From CAVRZJ01 sp964594125 (lineage in GTDB: Bacteria; Acidobacteriota; Thermoanaerobaculia; Thermoanaerobaculales; Thermoanaerobaculaceae), in assembly GCA_964594125.1 (NCBI GenBank), contig CAZQLL010000013.1, positions 1 through 64,000 of the forward strand: a stretch of DNA of 64,000 nucleotides, read 5' to 3'. Under the pieces are notes generated by a model. It was not told where the DNA came from. It worked only from the letters and a program-made list of their open reading frames with translations, and ran no database searches. The translations under genes and the position numbers were made by a program. This document shows positions 16,498 to 23,753 of the stretch, one piece after another; position 1 is the first letter of the stretch; every line of letters begins with the position of its first letter.

Positions 16498-16716
16498 TCA
16501 GCTCGCGCGCTCTCGCAGCAGCGCTTCCATCCGGTCTTTGAGCCGGAGCTTCTCCTTCTTGAGACGCTTCTCCTCCTGCTCCTCCTCGACCGAGAGCCAG
16601 CCCTTCGCCTTCAGCTCGTCGAGGCGGAGCTCGCGCTCGCGATGCTCGGCGACGAGCTTCTGGTACTCCGGATCCGTTTGCGCGAGCCTCTCACGCAGGT
16701 TGCCGCCACCGCTCAT
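16498..16716 (-). CDS. DUF465 (YdcH-like) coiled-coil protein
   Basis: This 72-residue, highly charged helical protein has the YdcH/DUF465 pattern: LAQTDPEYQKLVAEHRERELRLDEL, a short turn, then EEEQEEKRLKKEKLRLKDRM. The ATG at 16716 has GGAGG 5 bp upstream; an upstream in-frame extension is Arg/Pro-rich and non-coding in look. It leads the phospholipid operon. The family has no agreed function. Confidence 0.82.
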   Translation of the reverse strand: MSGGGNLRERLAQTDPEYQKLVAEHRERELRLDELKAKGWLSVEEEQEEKRLKKEKLRLKDRMEALLRERAS

Positions 16717-16816
16717 GGACACCTCCCGCAGTTGTGAGGGGTGAAGCGCATCCATGGGCATGCTAGCACACGGCGGCGCGCCGCGAGGAGCCCCCCGTGG
16801 CCGGCGGGCCGTGGCA

Positions 16817-16822
16817 TACCAT
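16817..16822 (+). promoter_or_regulatory. -10 element TACCAT, 6 nt before a GTG start
   Basis: TACCAT is followed by exactly six bases and then the GTG of the Mut7-C gene, with no Shine-Dalgarno. It lies in the divergent spacer with the DUF465 operon. Confidence 0.45.
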
Positions 16823-16828
16823 GATGGC

Positions 16829-17290
16829 GTGACCGGGCACCTCTTCGCGTGCGACGCCATGCTCGGGGCGCTCGCCCGCTGGCTGCGCTTCGCCGGCTTC
16901 GACGTTCGCTACGACCCGCGCCTCGCGGACGCCGCACTCGCCGCCCGGGCGCAGCGCGAGGGGCGCTGGCTGCTCACGTGCGACCGTGCTTTCGCCTCCG
17001 CCGCCGGCCCGCGCGTGCTGCTGCTGAAGGAGCGCGCCGTCGCGCGCCAGGTCGCCGAGGTGCGCGAGCGGCTCGGCCTGGCAGCCGACGAGCGCCTCTT
17101 CTTCACGCGCTGCTCGCGCTGCAACGGCGTGCTCGTCGACGCCGATCCGCAGGAGGCCGCCGCGCGCGTGCCGCCCTACGTCGCGGCGCACGCAACGCGC
17201 TTCCGGTCGTGCCCCGGGTGCGGGCGGGTCTACTGGGCGGGTACCCACCACACCAGCATCGCCGACCGTCTGCGCGCGCTCTTCCTGTAG
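16829..17290 (+). CDS. Mut7-C RNase-domain protein
   Basis: This 153-residue protein has a PIN-like Mut7-C fold. The N-terminus FACDAMLGALARWLRFAGFDV has the characteristic first Asp, LLTCDRAFA gives a second acidic residue, and a four-cysteine zinc-ribbon follows (CSRCNG, then CPGCGRVYW) with HTSIADRL at the end. Proteins of this family are predicted metal-dependent ribonucleases. GTG 16829 is preferred because homology starts at once and the -10 box lies 6 nt upstream. Confidence 0.85.
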   Translation: MTGHLFACDAMLGALARWLRFAGFDVRYDPRLADAALAARAQREGRWLLTCDRAFASAAGPRVLLLKERAVARQVAEVRERLGLAADERLFFTRCSRCNGVLVDADPQEAAARVPPYVAAHATRFRSCPGCGRVYWAGTHHTSIADRLRALFL

Positions 17291-17439
17291 GTACCCGCAC
17301 GCCGGGAGCGGTTGGCACGCAAACGGGCGGAGCGGATCTTCAGCTCTTCGTGGTGCCCGGGGATACGGCGGCGGCGACCCGCGGACGCATGACCCTCCTC
17401 GCCGACGGTTCTCCTGCACGTCGTCCTTGTGCGTGTTGC

Positions 17440-17445
17440 TAGAAT
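17440..17445 (+). promoter_or_regulatory. -10 element TAGAAT, 6 nt before the mlaE start
   Basis: GCTAGAAT is followed by CGGACA and then the GTG of mlaE. No ribosome site is visible, consistent with a leaderless mRNA. Confidence 0.5.
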
Positions 17446-17451
17446 CGGACA

Positions 17452-18225
17452 GTGAGTCTCGCGAGCAGGATCTACGACCTGACGTGGAAGCGCGTGCGCC
17501 ACCTCGGCGCGGCGACCCTGCTCGCCGAGGCGACGGTGCGCAGCATGGTCACGCGGCCGTTCGGGCCCGGCGAGGTGATCCGGCAGATCGAGGCGATCGG
17601 CGTGCGCTCCGCCAACCTCGCGGTGGTGATCTCGCTGTTCACCGGCATGGTGATGGCGCTGCAGACCGCCGTCGCCCTGTCGGCGTTCGGCGCCAAGCTC
17701 TACATCGGCGAGGCGGTGGCACTGTCGATCGTGCGCGAGCTCGGCCCGGTGCTGACGGCGCTCATGGTCGGCGGGCGCGTCGGCGCCGGGATCACGGCGG
17801 AGCTCGGCTCCATGACGGTGAGCGAGCAGGTCGACGCGCTGCGCTCGCTGGGCGCCGACCCGGTGCGCAAGCTGGTGGCGCCGCGGACCTGGGCGCTGCT
17901 CGTCGCGCTGCCGCTGCTGGTGGTACTCGCCGACGTCATGGGGATCCTCGGCGGGCTGATCATCGCTTCCTGGGAGCTCGGGCTGGCGCCCGGCTTCTAC
18001 GTCAGCCACGTGCTGCGCGCGCTCGACTACGGCGACGTCTTCTCCGGGCTGGCCAAGAGCGTGTTCTTCGCGTTCGCGATCGCAATCATCGCCTGCTACA
18101 ACGGGCTGCACGCCTCCGGCGGCGCGGACGGCGTCGGCCGCGCCACCACCAACACCGTGGTGGCGATCGCGATCAGCGTCCTCGTCATCGACTTCTTCCT
18201 CACCAAGCTGTTCCTCACGCTATGA
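17452..18225 (+). CDS. mlaE: Mla-type lipid ABC transporter permease
   Basis: This 257-residue MlaE/YrbE-family permease has the core motifs FTGMVMALQTAVALSAFGA, VRELGPVLTALMVGGRVGAG, ITAELGSMTVSEQVDALRSLG and a C-terminal TNTVVAIAISVLVIDFFLT. With MlaF and MlaD it forms the inner-membrane complex that moves phospholipids between the inner membrane and the outer envelope. mlaF overlaps its stop codon (ATGA). No mlaC or mlaA is adjacent. Confidence 0.95.
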   Translation: MSLASRIYDLTWKRVRHLGAATLLAEATVRSMVTRPFGPGEVIRQIEAIGVRSANLAVVISLFTGMVMALQTAVALSAFGAKLYIGEAVALSIVRELGPVLTALMVGGRVGAGITAELGSMTVSEQVDALRSLGADPVRKLVAPRTWALLVALPLLVVLADVMGILGGLIIASWELGLAPGFYVSHVLRALDYGDVFSGLAKSVFFAFAIAIIACYNGLHASGGADGVGRATTNTVVAIAISVLVIDFFLTKLFLTL

Positions 18226-18974
18226 GCGGGCAGGAACCGATCGTGGTGAGTTTTCGCGACGTCTCCAAGGCGTTCGGGGACAAGGTCGTCCTCGCCGGCA
18301 TCAACCTCGACGTGCGGCGCGGCGAGATGCTGGTCGTCATGGGCGAGTCGGGGACGGGGAAGTCTGTTCTCCTCAAGCACGTCAGCGGCCTGCTCCGGCC
18401 CGACTCGGGGGCCGTGGTGGTGCTCGGCTGCGGCGTCTCCCACCGCGACGAGGACGAGCTCGTCGAGCTGCGGCGCAAGGTGAGCTACATCTTCCAGCAG
18501 GGGGCGCTGTTCGACTCGCTCACCGTCGGCCAGAACATCGCTTTCCCGCTGCGCGAGCACACCGCGCTCGCCGACGACGAGATCGCGGCGAAGGTGGCGG
18601 CGCTGCTGGCGCGCGTCGGCCTGGCCGGCATCGAGAACGTGAGCCCCTCGGCGCTCTCAGGCGGCATGCGCAAGCGCGTGGCGCTGGCGCGCGGTCTCGC
18701 GCTGGAGCCCGAGGTGATCCTCTACGACGAGCCGACGGCGGGCCTCGACCCTCTCACGGGCCTGTCGATCACGAAGCTGATCAAGGAGATCGATACGGCG
18801 ACGACGGCGACCTCGCTGGTCGTCACGCACGACCTCGCCGCCGCGCGTCTGCTCGGCGGCCGCGTCGCCTTCCTCGCCGAGGGGCGTATCGCGTTCGAGG
18901 GGACGATCGACGAGGCGGCGCGCGCCGACGGGCTGGTCGGCAGCTTCGTCCGCGCAGGAGGTGTCCATGCTTGA
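18222..18974 (+). CDS. mlaF: Mla-type lipid ABC transporter ATP-binding protein
   Basis: This 250-residue ATPase has Walker A GESGTGKS at about residues 41-48, the Q-loop in FQQGALFDSLTVG, the variant signature LSGGMRKRVALARGL (GGM as in MlaF proteins), Walker B VILYDEPTAGLD and the switch His in VVTHD. ATG 18222 overlaps the mlaE stop. Its final codons overlap the mlaD start by 8 bp. It powers the MlaE permease. Confidence 0.96.
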   Translation: MSGQEPIVVSFRDVSKAFGDKVVLAGINLDVRRGEMLVVMGESGTGKSVLLKHVSGLLRPDSGAVVVLGCGVSHRDEDELVELRRKVSYIFQQGALFDSLTVGQNIAFPLREHTALADDEIAAKVAALLARVGLAGIENVSPSALSGGMRKRVALARGLALEPEVILYDEPTAGLDPLTGLSITKLIKEIDTATTATSLVVTHDLAAARLLGGRVAFLAEGRIAFEGTIDEAARADGLVGSFVRAGGVHA

Positions 18975-20157
18975 GAGCGATCCCCGTCGGCGGCTGCGCG
19001 TCGGGCTGTTCACCGCGGGCCTGTTGGCGCTGTTCGGCGTCTCGGTGCTGCTGATCGGCCAGAAGCAGCAGCTCTTCGTCCGCCAGGTGACCTACCGCGC
19101 ACGGTTCGTGCACGTGGGCGGGCTGGTGGCGGGCGCGCCGGTGTGGCTCAACGGCGTCGTTGTCGGCGCGGTGGACGACGTCGCCCTGCCCCCCGATCCG
19201 GCGCAGCGCGAGATCCTGGTGACGTTCCGGATCGACGCGAAGATGGCGCGCCGCATGCGCGCCGACTCGAAGGTGACGATCCGCACCCTCGGTCTGCTCG
19301 GCGACCGCTACCTGGAGGTGACGTCGGGCACCCCGTCGCAGCCGAAGCTGAAGGATGGCAGTGAAGTGCAGGCGGTGCAGCTCACCGACGTGGCGGCCGT
19401 GCTCTCGCAGGGCGGCGACGTCGTCTCGAACGTGCTGGCGATCTCGGGCTCGCTGCGCCGCATCCTCGAGCGCGTCGAGCACGGCGAGGGGCTGATCGGC
19501 GAGCTGACGATGGACCCGGACAGCGGCAGGCTCACGGTCACGCGCCTCGTGTCGCTGATGGAGCAGGTCGACGGGCTGCTGCGCGATGTGCGCGCGGGGC
19601 GCGGCGCACTGGGCAAGCTGCTCACAGATCCCGAGCTCGAGCGCCGGCTGGTGGACGACATCGCCGGAATGGCGGCGGCGGGGCGGCGGGTCGCGGAGGC
19701 GCTGGCTGCGGACCTCGATCGCGATGACTCGGCGGTCGCCGCGCTGCTGCGCGATCCGCAGGGGCGGGCGCGGGTCGAGCGGGTGCTCGACGGCGCCGGC
19801 GCCGCGGCGGAGTCGCTCGCGGCGGTCGGGCGGCAGCTCAACGAGGGCGACGGTACGCTCGCGCGTCTCCTCGCGGACGAGCAGTTCGCAGGCGACTTCC
19901 TCGACAACCTCGCGCAGCTCACGAAGACGCTGCGCACGATCGCCGAGAAGCTGGACCGCGGCGACGGCACCGCGGGCCGGATGCTCAACGACCCGCAGCT
20001 CTGGGAGGACCTCGAGCACGTCGTGCGCGGCGTCAACGAGTCGAAGGTGGTGAGCTGGTTCGTGCGCAACCGCCGCGAGGCCGGAGAGAAGGCGGAGGCG
20101 AAGGAGGAGGCGGCCGCCGCGGCGGCCTCCTCCCCGACCCCGGCACCCGGCGAGTAG
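18967..20157 (+). CDS. mlaD: MCE-domain (MlaD-like) substrate-binding protein
   Basis: This 396-residue protein has an N-terminal membrane helix (about 10-32), one MCE domain (about 38-118; VTYRARFVHVGGLVAGAPVWLNG, then DSKVTIRTLGLLGDRYLEV) and a long helical C-terminal region with recurring GTLARLLAD/GTAGRMLND-like segments, as in MCE proteins with extended helical tails. ATG 18967 is chosen over GTG 18961 because AGGAGG lies 6 bp before it. It is longer than E. coli MlaD, so the lipid tunnel may be extended. Confidence 0.92.
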   Translation: MLESDPRRRLRVGLFTAGLLALFGVSVLLIGQKQQLFVRQVTYRARFVHVGGLVAGAPVWLNGVVVGAVDDVALPPDPAQREILVTFRIDAKMARRMRADSKVTIRTLGLLGDRYLEVTSGTPSQPKLKDGSEVQAVQLTDVAAVLSQGGDVVSNVLAISGSLRRILERVEHGEGLIGELTMDPDSGRLTVTRLVSLMEQVDGLLRDVRAGRGALGKLLTDPELERRLVDDIAGMAAAGRRVAEALAADLDRDDSAVAALLRDPQGRARVERVLDGAGAAAESLAAVGRQLNEGDGTLARLLADEQFAGDFLDNLAQLTKTLRTIAEKLDRGDGTAGRMLNDPQLWEDLEHVVRGVNESKVVSWFVRNRREAGEKAEAKEEAAAAAASSPTPAPGE

Positions 20158-20167
20158 CCATGCAGAC

Positions 20168-20188
20168 CGGGCGGGCTCCGCTCGCCCG
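20168..20188. terminator. Hairpin between convergent mlaD and DUF1858 genes
   Basis: CGGGCG (20168-20173) pairs with CGCCCG (20183-20188), with two further pairs inside closing a CTCCG loop. No T-run follows on either strand. Its position between convergent genes suggests a bidirectional terminator. Confidence 0.5.
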
Positions 20189-20234
20189 CGATGGCCCCCG
20201 ACGCCGGGAGCTCACTCTCCCGAGGTGAATCCTC

Positions 20235-20262
20235 CCACGAACCACGAGCCACGAGCCACGAT
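20235..20262 (+). repeat. Heptamer array b (four units)
   Basis: Four contiguous 7-bp units, CCACGAA, CCACGAG twice and CCACGAT, lie between the terminator hairpin and the end of the DUF1858 gene, whose stop codon they touch. Read in rotation the unit is ACG(A/G)(A/G)CC. Confidence 0.75.
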
Positions 20263-20768
20263 CACCCCACGCGCACCACGATCTCCCAGCGGCCGCCCTC
20301 CTGACGCGCCGCGACCGCGTGCCCCTTGCCGCGCAGCGTGTCGACGAGAGGGGCGGGATAGAACGAGACGCGCAGGCCGAGGATGTCGCCCGGCGCGCCG
20401 GCCGCGGCGGCGGCCGCGAGGTGGCCGACCGGCGAGCCGCCGGCGGCGAGCATCGCGTCGGCGTCGAGCCATGCGGCGACGGTAGAGGCCTCCGCCCATG
20501 CCGGCCACTCCGGCGCGTCGGGCGCGGCGTGCGCGTCGCAGCCGCCGGCGGCCTGCCCGAGCGCGCGGCGCAGGGCGTTCACGAGGTCGGGAACACTCAG
20601 GCCGCCGACCTTTGCGACCTGCGAGAGCGTCGCGACGCGCGCCACGGTGCGGCGCAGAATCGGGTTCTTCAACCGCCCGTATTCGGGCGACAGGCCGATC
20701 AGCACCGCCTCGAGCTCCGGGTGCTCGTCGAGCAGCGGTCCGATCCTGGTTTCTGGGTTCACGAGCAT
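20262..20768 (-). CDS. DUF1858 and DUF2249-like two-domain protein
   Basis: This 168-residue cytoplasmic protein has a DUF1858 domain at the N-terminus (about 3-68: NPETRIGPLLDEHPELEAVL, then LKNPILRRTVARVATLSQVA) and a DUF2249-like domain at the C-terminus (LGLRVSFYPAPLVDTLRGKG). The ATG has GGAGG 4 bp upstream and lies 2 bp after the DUF438 gene, so the two are coupled. These domains recur with hemerythrin proteins and enzymes of nitrogen-oxide and anaerobic metabolism; the biochemical role is unknown. Confidence 0.8.
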   Translation of the reverse strand: MLVNPETRIGPLLDEHPELEAVLIGLSPEYGRLKNPILRRTVARVATLSQVAKVGGLSVPDLVNALRRALGQAAGGCDAHAAPDAPEWPAWAEASTVAAWLDADAMLAAGGSPVGHLAAAAAAGAPGDILGLRVSFYPAPLVDTLRGKGHAVAARQEGGRWEIVVRVG

Positions 20769-20770
20769 GG

Positions 20771-21991
20771 TCACCTCCCCGCCGCCGCCGGCGCCTCGGC
20801 GAGCAGCCGCCGCTCGCCGGAAAGCGCCCGCATCGGCGCCACGTCCTGCGTCATCTCCAGGCAGCCGAGGTAGGCGCCGCCGTCGTCGCGCACCGCGAAG
20901 TAGCGGATGTGGACGAAGCGGCCGTGCAGCTCGATCCAGAACTCCGCCACGTCGCGCGCGCCGGAACGCAGCTCGTCGACGACCCGCTGCACGATGTGCA
21001 TCGACGCCGGCGGGTGGCAGTCCTGCACACGGCGTCCGATGATCGCGCGATTGCGCGCGAAGATCCGGTCGCGCCCCTCGCTGAAGAACGCGACGCGATC
21101 GTCGGCGTCCACGAAGGTGAGGTCGAGCGGCAGCGTGTTGAGGATCGCCTGGAGCTGGCGCGGCGACAGGTGCCCGGAAGGGAACATCACCGCGTCGTCG
21201 CCGGCGACGGCGGCCACCTGCGCAGGCACGCCGGCCGCTGCGGGGCGCCACCCCGGCTCGGGCTCCGCCAGGGTCGGGCCGAGCTCGCCCCACTGCTGCT
21301 GCACGGCCCCCCAGTCGGAGTCCGAGAGGTGCTCGAGCGCCATCGGCCAGAGCACCCTGTCCTCCTTCTCGACCATGCCGGCGACCGCCTCGAGCATCGG
21401 GTCGATCACCACCTCGCGCACCAGCGCGAGCTCTTCGGGCGCCAGCCGGTCGGCGTTCGCCAGCGCCTCGCCGGCGGCCGCGAGCTGCTCGCGGATGCTG
21501 TCGTCGACGCCCCACATGACCTTCGGCGGGGCGATGACGCCGGCCTTCTCGAGGAATGGGAACACCAGGTACTCCTTGCGCTTGTAGTGCGCGTCGACGG
21601 CCGCGAGACGGGCGTGCGCCGCGAGCGCCGCGGCGGCGTCGCCGGCGGCGACCGCGGCGCGATACGCGCCGACGAGTCCGAGGATCGCCCGATTCTCGCG
21701 CATGAACGTGTGCACCGGGTGGCCGGGCACGGTGTGCGGCGACGGGCGCTGCTCGAGGGTGTCGCGGAACACCGCGACGTGCAGCTCGCACATCCGCCGG
21801 ATCTCCTGCTCCGGCATCCCCTCCGCCATCAGCTCGCTCTCCATCGCGGAGATCTCGGCCGCGCCGGCGTGATCGAGCACGGCGCGGAAACGCCCCTTCA
21901 GCTCGGCGGGGTCCGCGCCGGCGTGCAGCTCCTTGATCATCGTCTTCATCGCCTCGACGCGGTGGCGCCGGTTGTCGATCAGCTCGCTCAC
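20771..21991 (-). CDS. DUF438, hemerythrin and PAS domain protein
   Basis: This 406-residue protein has three domains: DUF438 at about 1-80 (RVEAMKTMIKELHAGADP), a hemerythrin-type four-helix bundle at about 90-235 with ligand-like residues in HPVHTFMREN, HYKRKEYLVFPFLE and EKEDRVLWPM, and a C-terminal PAS domain at about 275-390 (LSPRQLQAILNTLPLDLTFVD). The bundle can hold a di-iron centre sensing O2 or NO, and the PAS domain could relay the signal. No output domain is present, so the DUF1858/DUF2249 protein may be its partner. Start GTG follows GGGAGGA. Confidence 0.88.
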   Translation of the reverse strand: MSELIDNRRHRVEAMKTMIKELHAGADPAELKGRFRAVLDHAGAAEISAMESELMAEGMPEQEIRRMCELHVAVFRDTLEQRPSPHTVPGHPVHTFMRENRAILGLVGAYRAAVAAGDAAAALAAHARLAAVDAHYKRKEYLVFPFLEKAGVIAPPKVMWGVDDSIREQLAAAGEALANADRLAPEELALVREVVIDPMLEAVAGMVEKEDRVLWPMALEHLSDSDWGAVQQQWGELGPTLAEPEPGWRPAAAGVPAQVAAVAGDDAVMFPSGHLSPRQLQAILNTLPLDLTFVDADDRVAFFSEGRDRIFARNRAIIGRRVQDCHPPASMHIVQRVVDELRSGARDVAEFWIELHGRFVHIRYFAVRDDGGAYLGCLEMTQDVAPMRALSGERRLLAEAPAAAGR

Positions 21992-22034
21992 TCTCGTCCT
22001 CCCGGAGTCGAGACATCGTCTCGATTCCAGAGGC

Positions 22035-22076
22035 AGGGTAGCGGCCGTCCCGGTGCGGCGCTTTGACGTGGGTCAA
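22035..22076 (-). promoter_or_regulatory. FNR/HcpR-type palindrome and -10 for the DUF438 operon
   Basis: The palindrome TTGAC-N4-GTCAA (22063-22076) lies upstream of the DUF438 gene. On the minus strand a -10 candidate TACCCT is at 22040-22035, giving an expected start near 22028 and placing the palindrome centre at about -41.5, the usual class II activator position. The arms match the CRP/FNR-superfamily half-site used by HcpR, DNR and NnrR-like regulators rather than the FNR TTGAT. It overlaps the last codon of the upstream glycosyltransferase gene. Confidence 0.65.
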
Positions 22077-23518
22077 GCCGGCGGCAGCCAGAGCACGGCG
22101 CCGGGTGCGGCGAGCGCCGGCCGCAGCCCTAGACGGCGCGCCAGCGCGGCCAGCGACGCCGCGGTCGCCGTGCCCGGCGCTTGGACCACCGCGACCGCGC
22201 CGCCGCCGCCCGCGAGCCGCGCGGCGAGCGCGTCGAACTCGCCGGCGGCCGGACGCTCGCGGTCGTCGTACCAGCCGGGGTGTGCGGCGGCCGCCGCCGG
22301 GGCGCTGACGAGCTCGCAGCGGCCCCGCGCCGGGCCGAGGTGGCGCCAGATGCCAAGCCGCCAGTGGCCGCCCACGACGATCGTGCCGCCGCCGGGCAGC
22401 GCGCGCGCGATCGCATCGGCGAGCCGCGCCTCGGTCGCAGGCGGCGCCGCCGCCCAGCCGGCGAGCGCGCCGCCGCACATCGCGCCGCCGGCAGCGACCA
22501 GGGCTGCCGCGGCGAGCCGCAGGCCGCGGTGCCGCGTGGCGCCCGCGGCGAGCAGCCCTGCGAACGGGGCCAGGCACAGCGCCTCGCTGCGGCCGGGGAA
22601 CAGATACGGCGCGCCGAGCATCGCGGCGGCGCCCAGCGCGGCCGGCGGCAGCGCCGCGAGCAACGCGGCCGGCAGCGGCGAGCGGACGGCTGCCAGCAGC
22701 ACCAGGCACACCAACGCCGCTGCGGCGGCGGCGGCCGCCTGGACCGCCGGCAGATCGAGGTGATCGGCGAAAGGCGCCAGCGGCGGCAGCAGGCGCACCG
22801 GCGCCAGCACCCGCTCGGGCCACGCCAGCGCCGCCCACGACCCGCCCATCCAGGCGGTGGCGCCCGGCGGCTGCGCGAGCGCCACCGGGAACCACGGCAG
22901 GTGCGACACGAGCCCCGCGGCGACCGCGAGGAGCGCGCGCGTGCGGTCGCGGCCGCCGAGGACGAGCGCTGCCGTTGCTGCCGCCGCCGCCGCGAGCACC
23001 AGGCCGAGCGCGTGGCTCCAGCAGCCGAGCGCGGCCGCGGCGGCGAGGCCGAGCGCGCCGCCACGGACGTCGCGCAACGCCTGCAACCGGTCCCAGACGA
23101 GCGCGGCGGCGAGCAGCAGCAGCGCGTAGGCGCGCCCCTCGGACGACCACGCAACCGCGAGCGGGTGGACGGCGAGCAGGGCGCCGCACCACCACCCCGC
23201 CGCGGCACCCCATGCCCGACGCGCCGCGGCCGCCGCGGCGAGCACCGCGAGGGTGCCGGCGAGCACCGACACCGCGCGCGCCGCGGCCAGCGGATCGATG
23301 CCGACGGCCGCCACCAGCTTCGCCAGCAGGTAGGGGAGAGGCGGCCCGGAGTCGAGGCGCAGCGCCGCGAGCAGCTCGCGCAGCGGCAGCGCCGCCGCCC
23401 AGGCGGTGAAGTACTCGTCGTGCCACGACGGGCGCAGCACCGCGGCGGCGAGGCGCGCGCCGCCGGAGGCGGCGGCGAGCGCCGCCATCGCGAGCGCGTC
23501 GCGGCCGGAGGGAGTCAC
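22073..23518 (-). CDS. Membrane glycosyltransferase, GT39/ArnT-like (GT-C fold)
   Basis: This 481-residue, Ala-rich protein has about ten membrane helices. The first periplasmic loop has an acidic pair after SWHDEYF, the position of the catalytic Asp in GT-C enzymes using polyprenyl-phosphate sugars, and WSSEGRAYALLLL matches the conserved arginine-containing segment of that superfamily. A soluble C-terminal domain follows (about 370-481). Sugar and acceptor cannot be told. The GTG at 23518 has a -35-like TTGACG (23554-23549) upstream but a poor -10 and no ribosome site. An ATG ten codons in is an alternative start. Confidence 0.72.
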   Translation of the reverse strand: MTPSGRDALAMAALAAASGGARLAAAVLRPSWHDEYFTAWAAALPLRELLAALRLDSGPPLPYLLAKLVAAVGIDPLAAARAVSVLAGTLAVLAAAAAARRAWGAAAGWWCGALLAVHPLAVAWSSEGRAYALLLLAAALVWDRLQALRDVRGGALGLAAAAALGCWSHALGLVLAAAAAATAALVLGGRDRTRALLAVAAGLVSHLPWFPVALAQPPGATAWMGGSWAALAWPERVLAPVRLLPPLAPFADHLDLPAVQAAAAAAAALVCLVLLAAVRSPLPAALLAALPPAALGAAAMLGAPYLFPGRSEALCLAPFAGLLAAGATRHRGLRLAAAALVAAGGAMCGGALAGWAAAPPATEARLADAIARALPGGGTIVVGGHWRLGIWRHLGPARGRCELVSAPAAAAAHPGWYDDRERPAAGEFDALAARLAGGGGAVAVVQAPGTATAASLAALARRLGLRPALAAPGAVLWLPPA

Positions 23519-23596
23519 ACGCCAAGTCTCGGCGCGGCGGGACGCGGACGTCAAGCCGGCTCCGGCGGCGCGCAACCGGCCGCCGCGATGCGTCGT

Positions 23597-23602
23597 ATAA
23601 GG
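23597..23602 (+). promoter_or_regulatory. -10 element TATAAG upstream of the M16 peptidase
   Basis: GTATAAG lies about 150 bp before the ATG at 23754, implying a long GC-rich leader. No strong -35 is seen at 16-18 bp. Confidence 0.35.
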
Positions 23603-23753
23603 ACGGACGATGATGGTGTGTCCGTTCACCGCGGCGAATCCGCCCCGGCCCGCGCGGCCGGGGTGCGGGCGATCACCGCGGGGAGACAGTCCGATCAACC
23701 ACATGCGCCGTCCGTCCGCCGCTGGCGGAGCCCGGTGCGAAAGGGAGGAGTCC

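Noticed and set aside
22072..23560. Direct repeat GTCAAGCCGGC at both ends of the GT39-like gene (22072-22082 and 23550-23560)
   Set aside because: Only 11 bp and made of motifs already explained (an operator half-site and a -35 hexamer), and no transposase or inverted ends are present. Not enough for an insertion claim.
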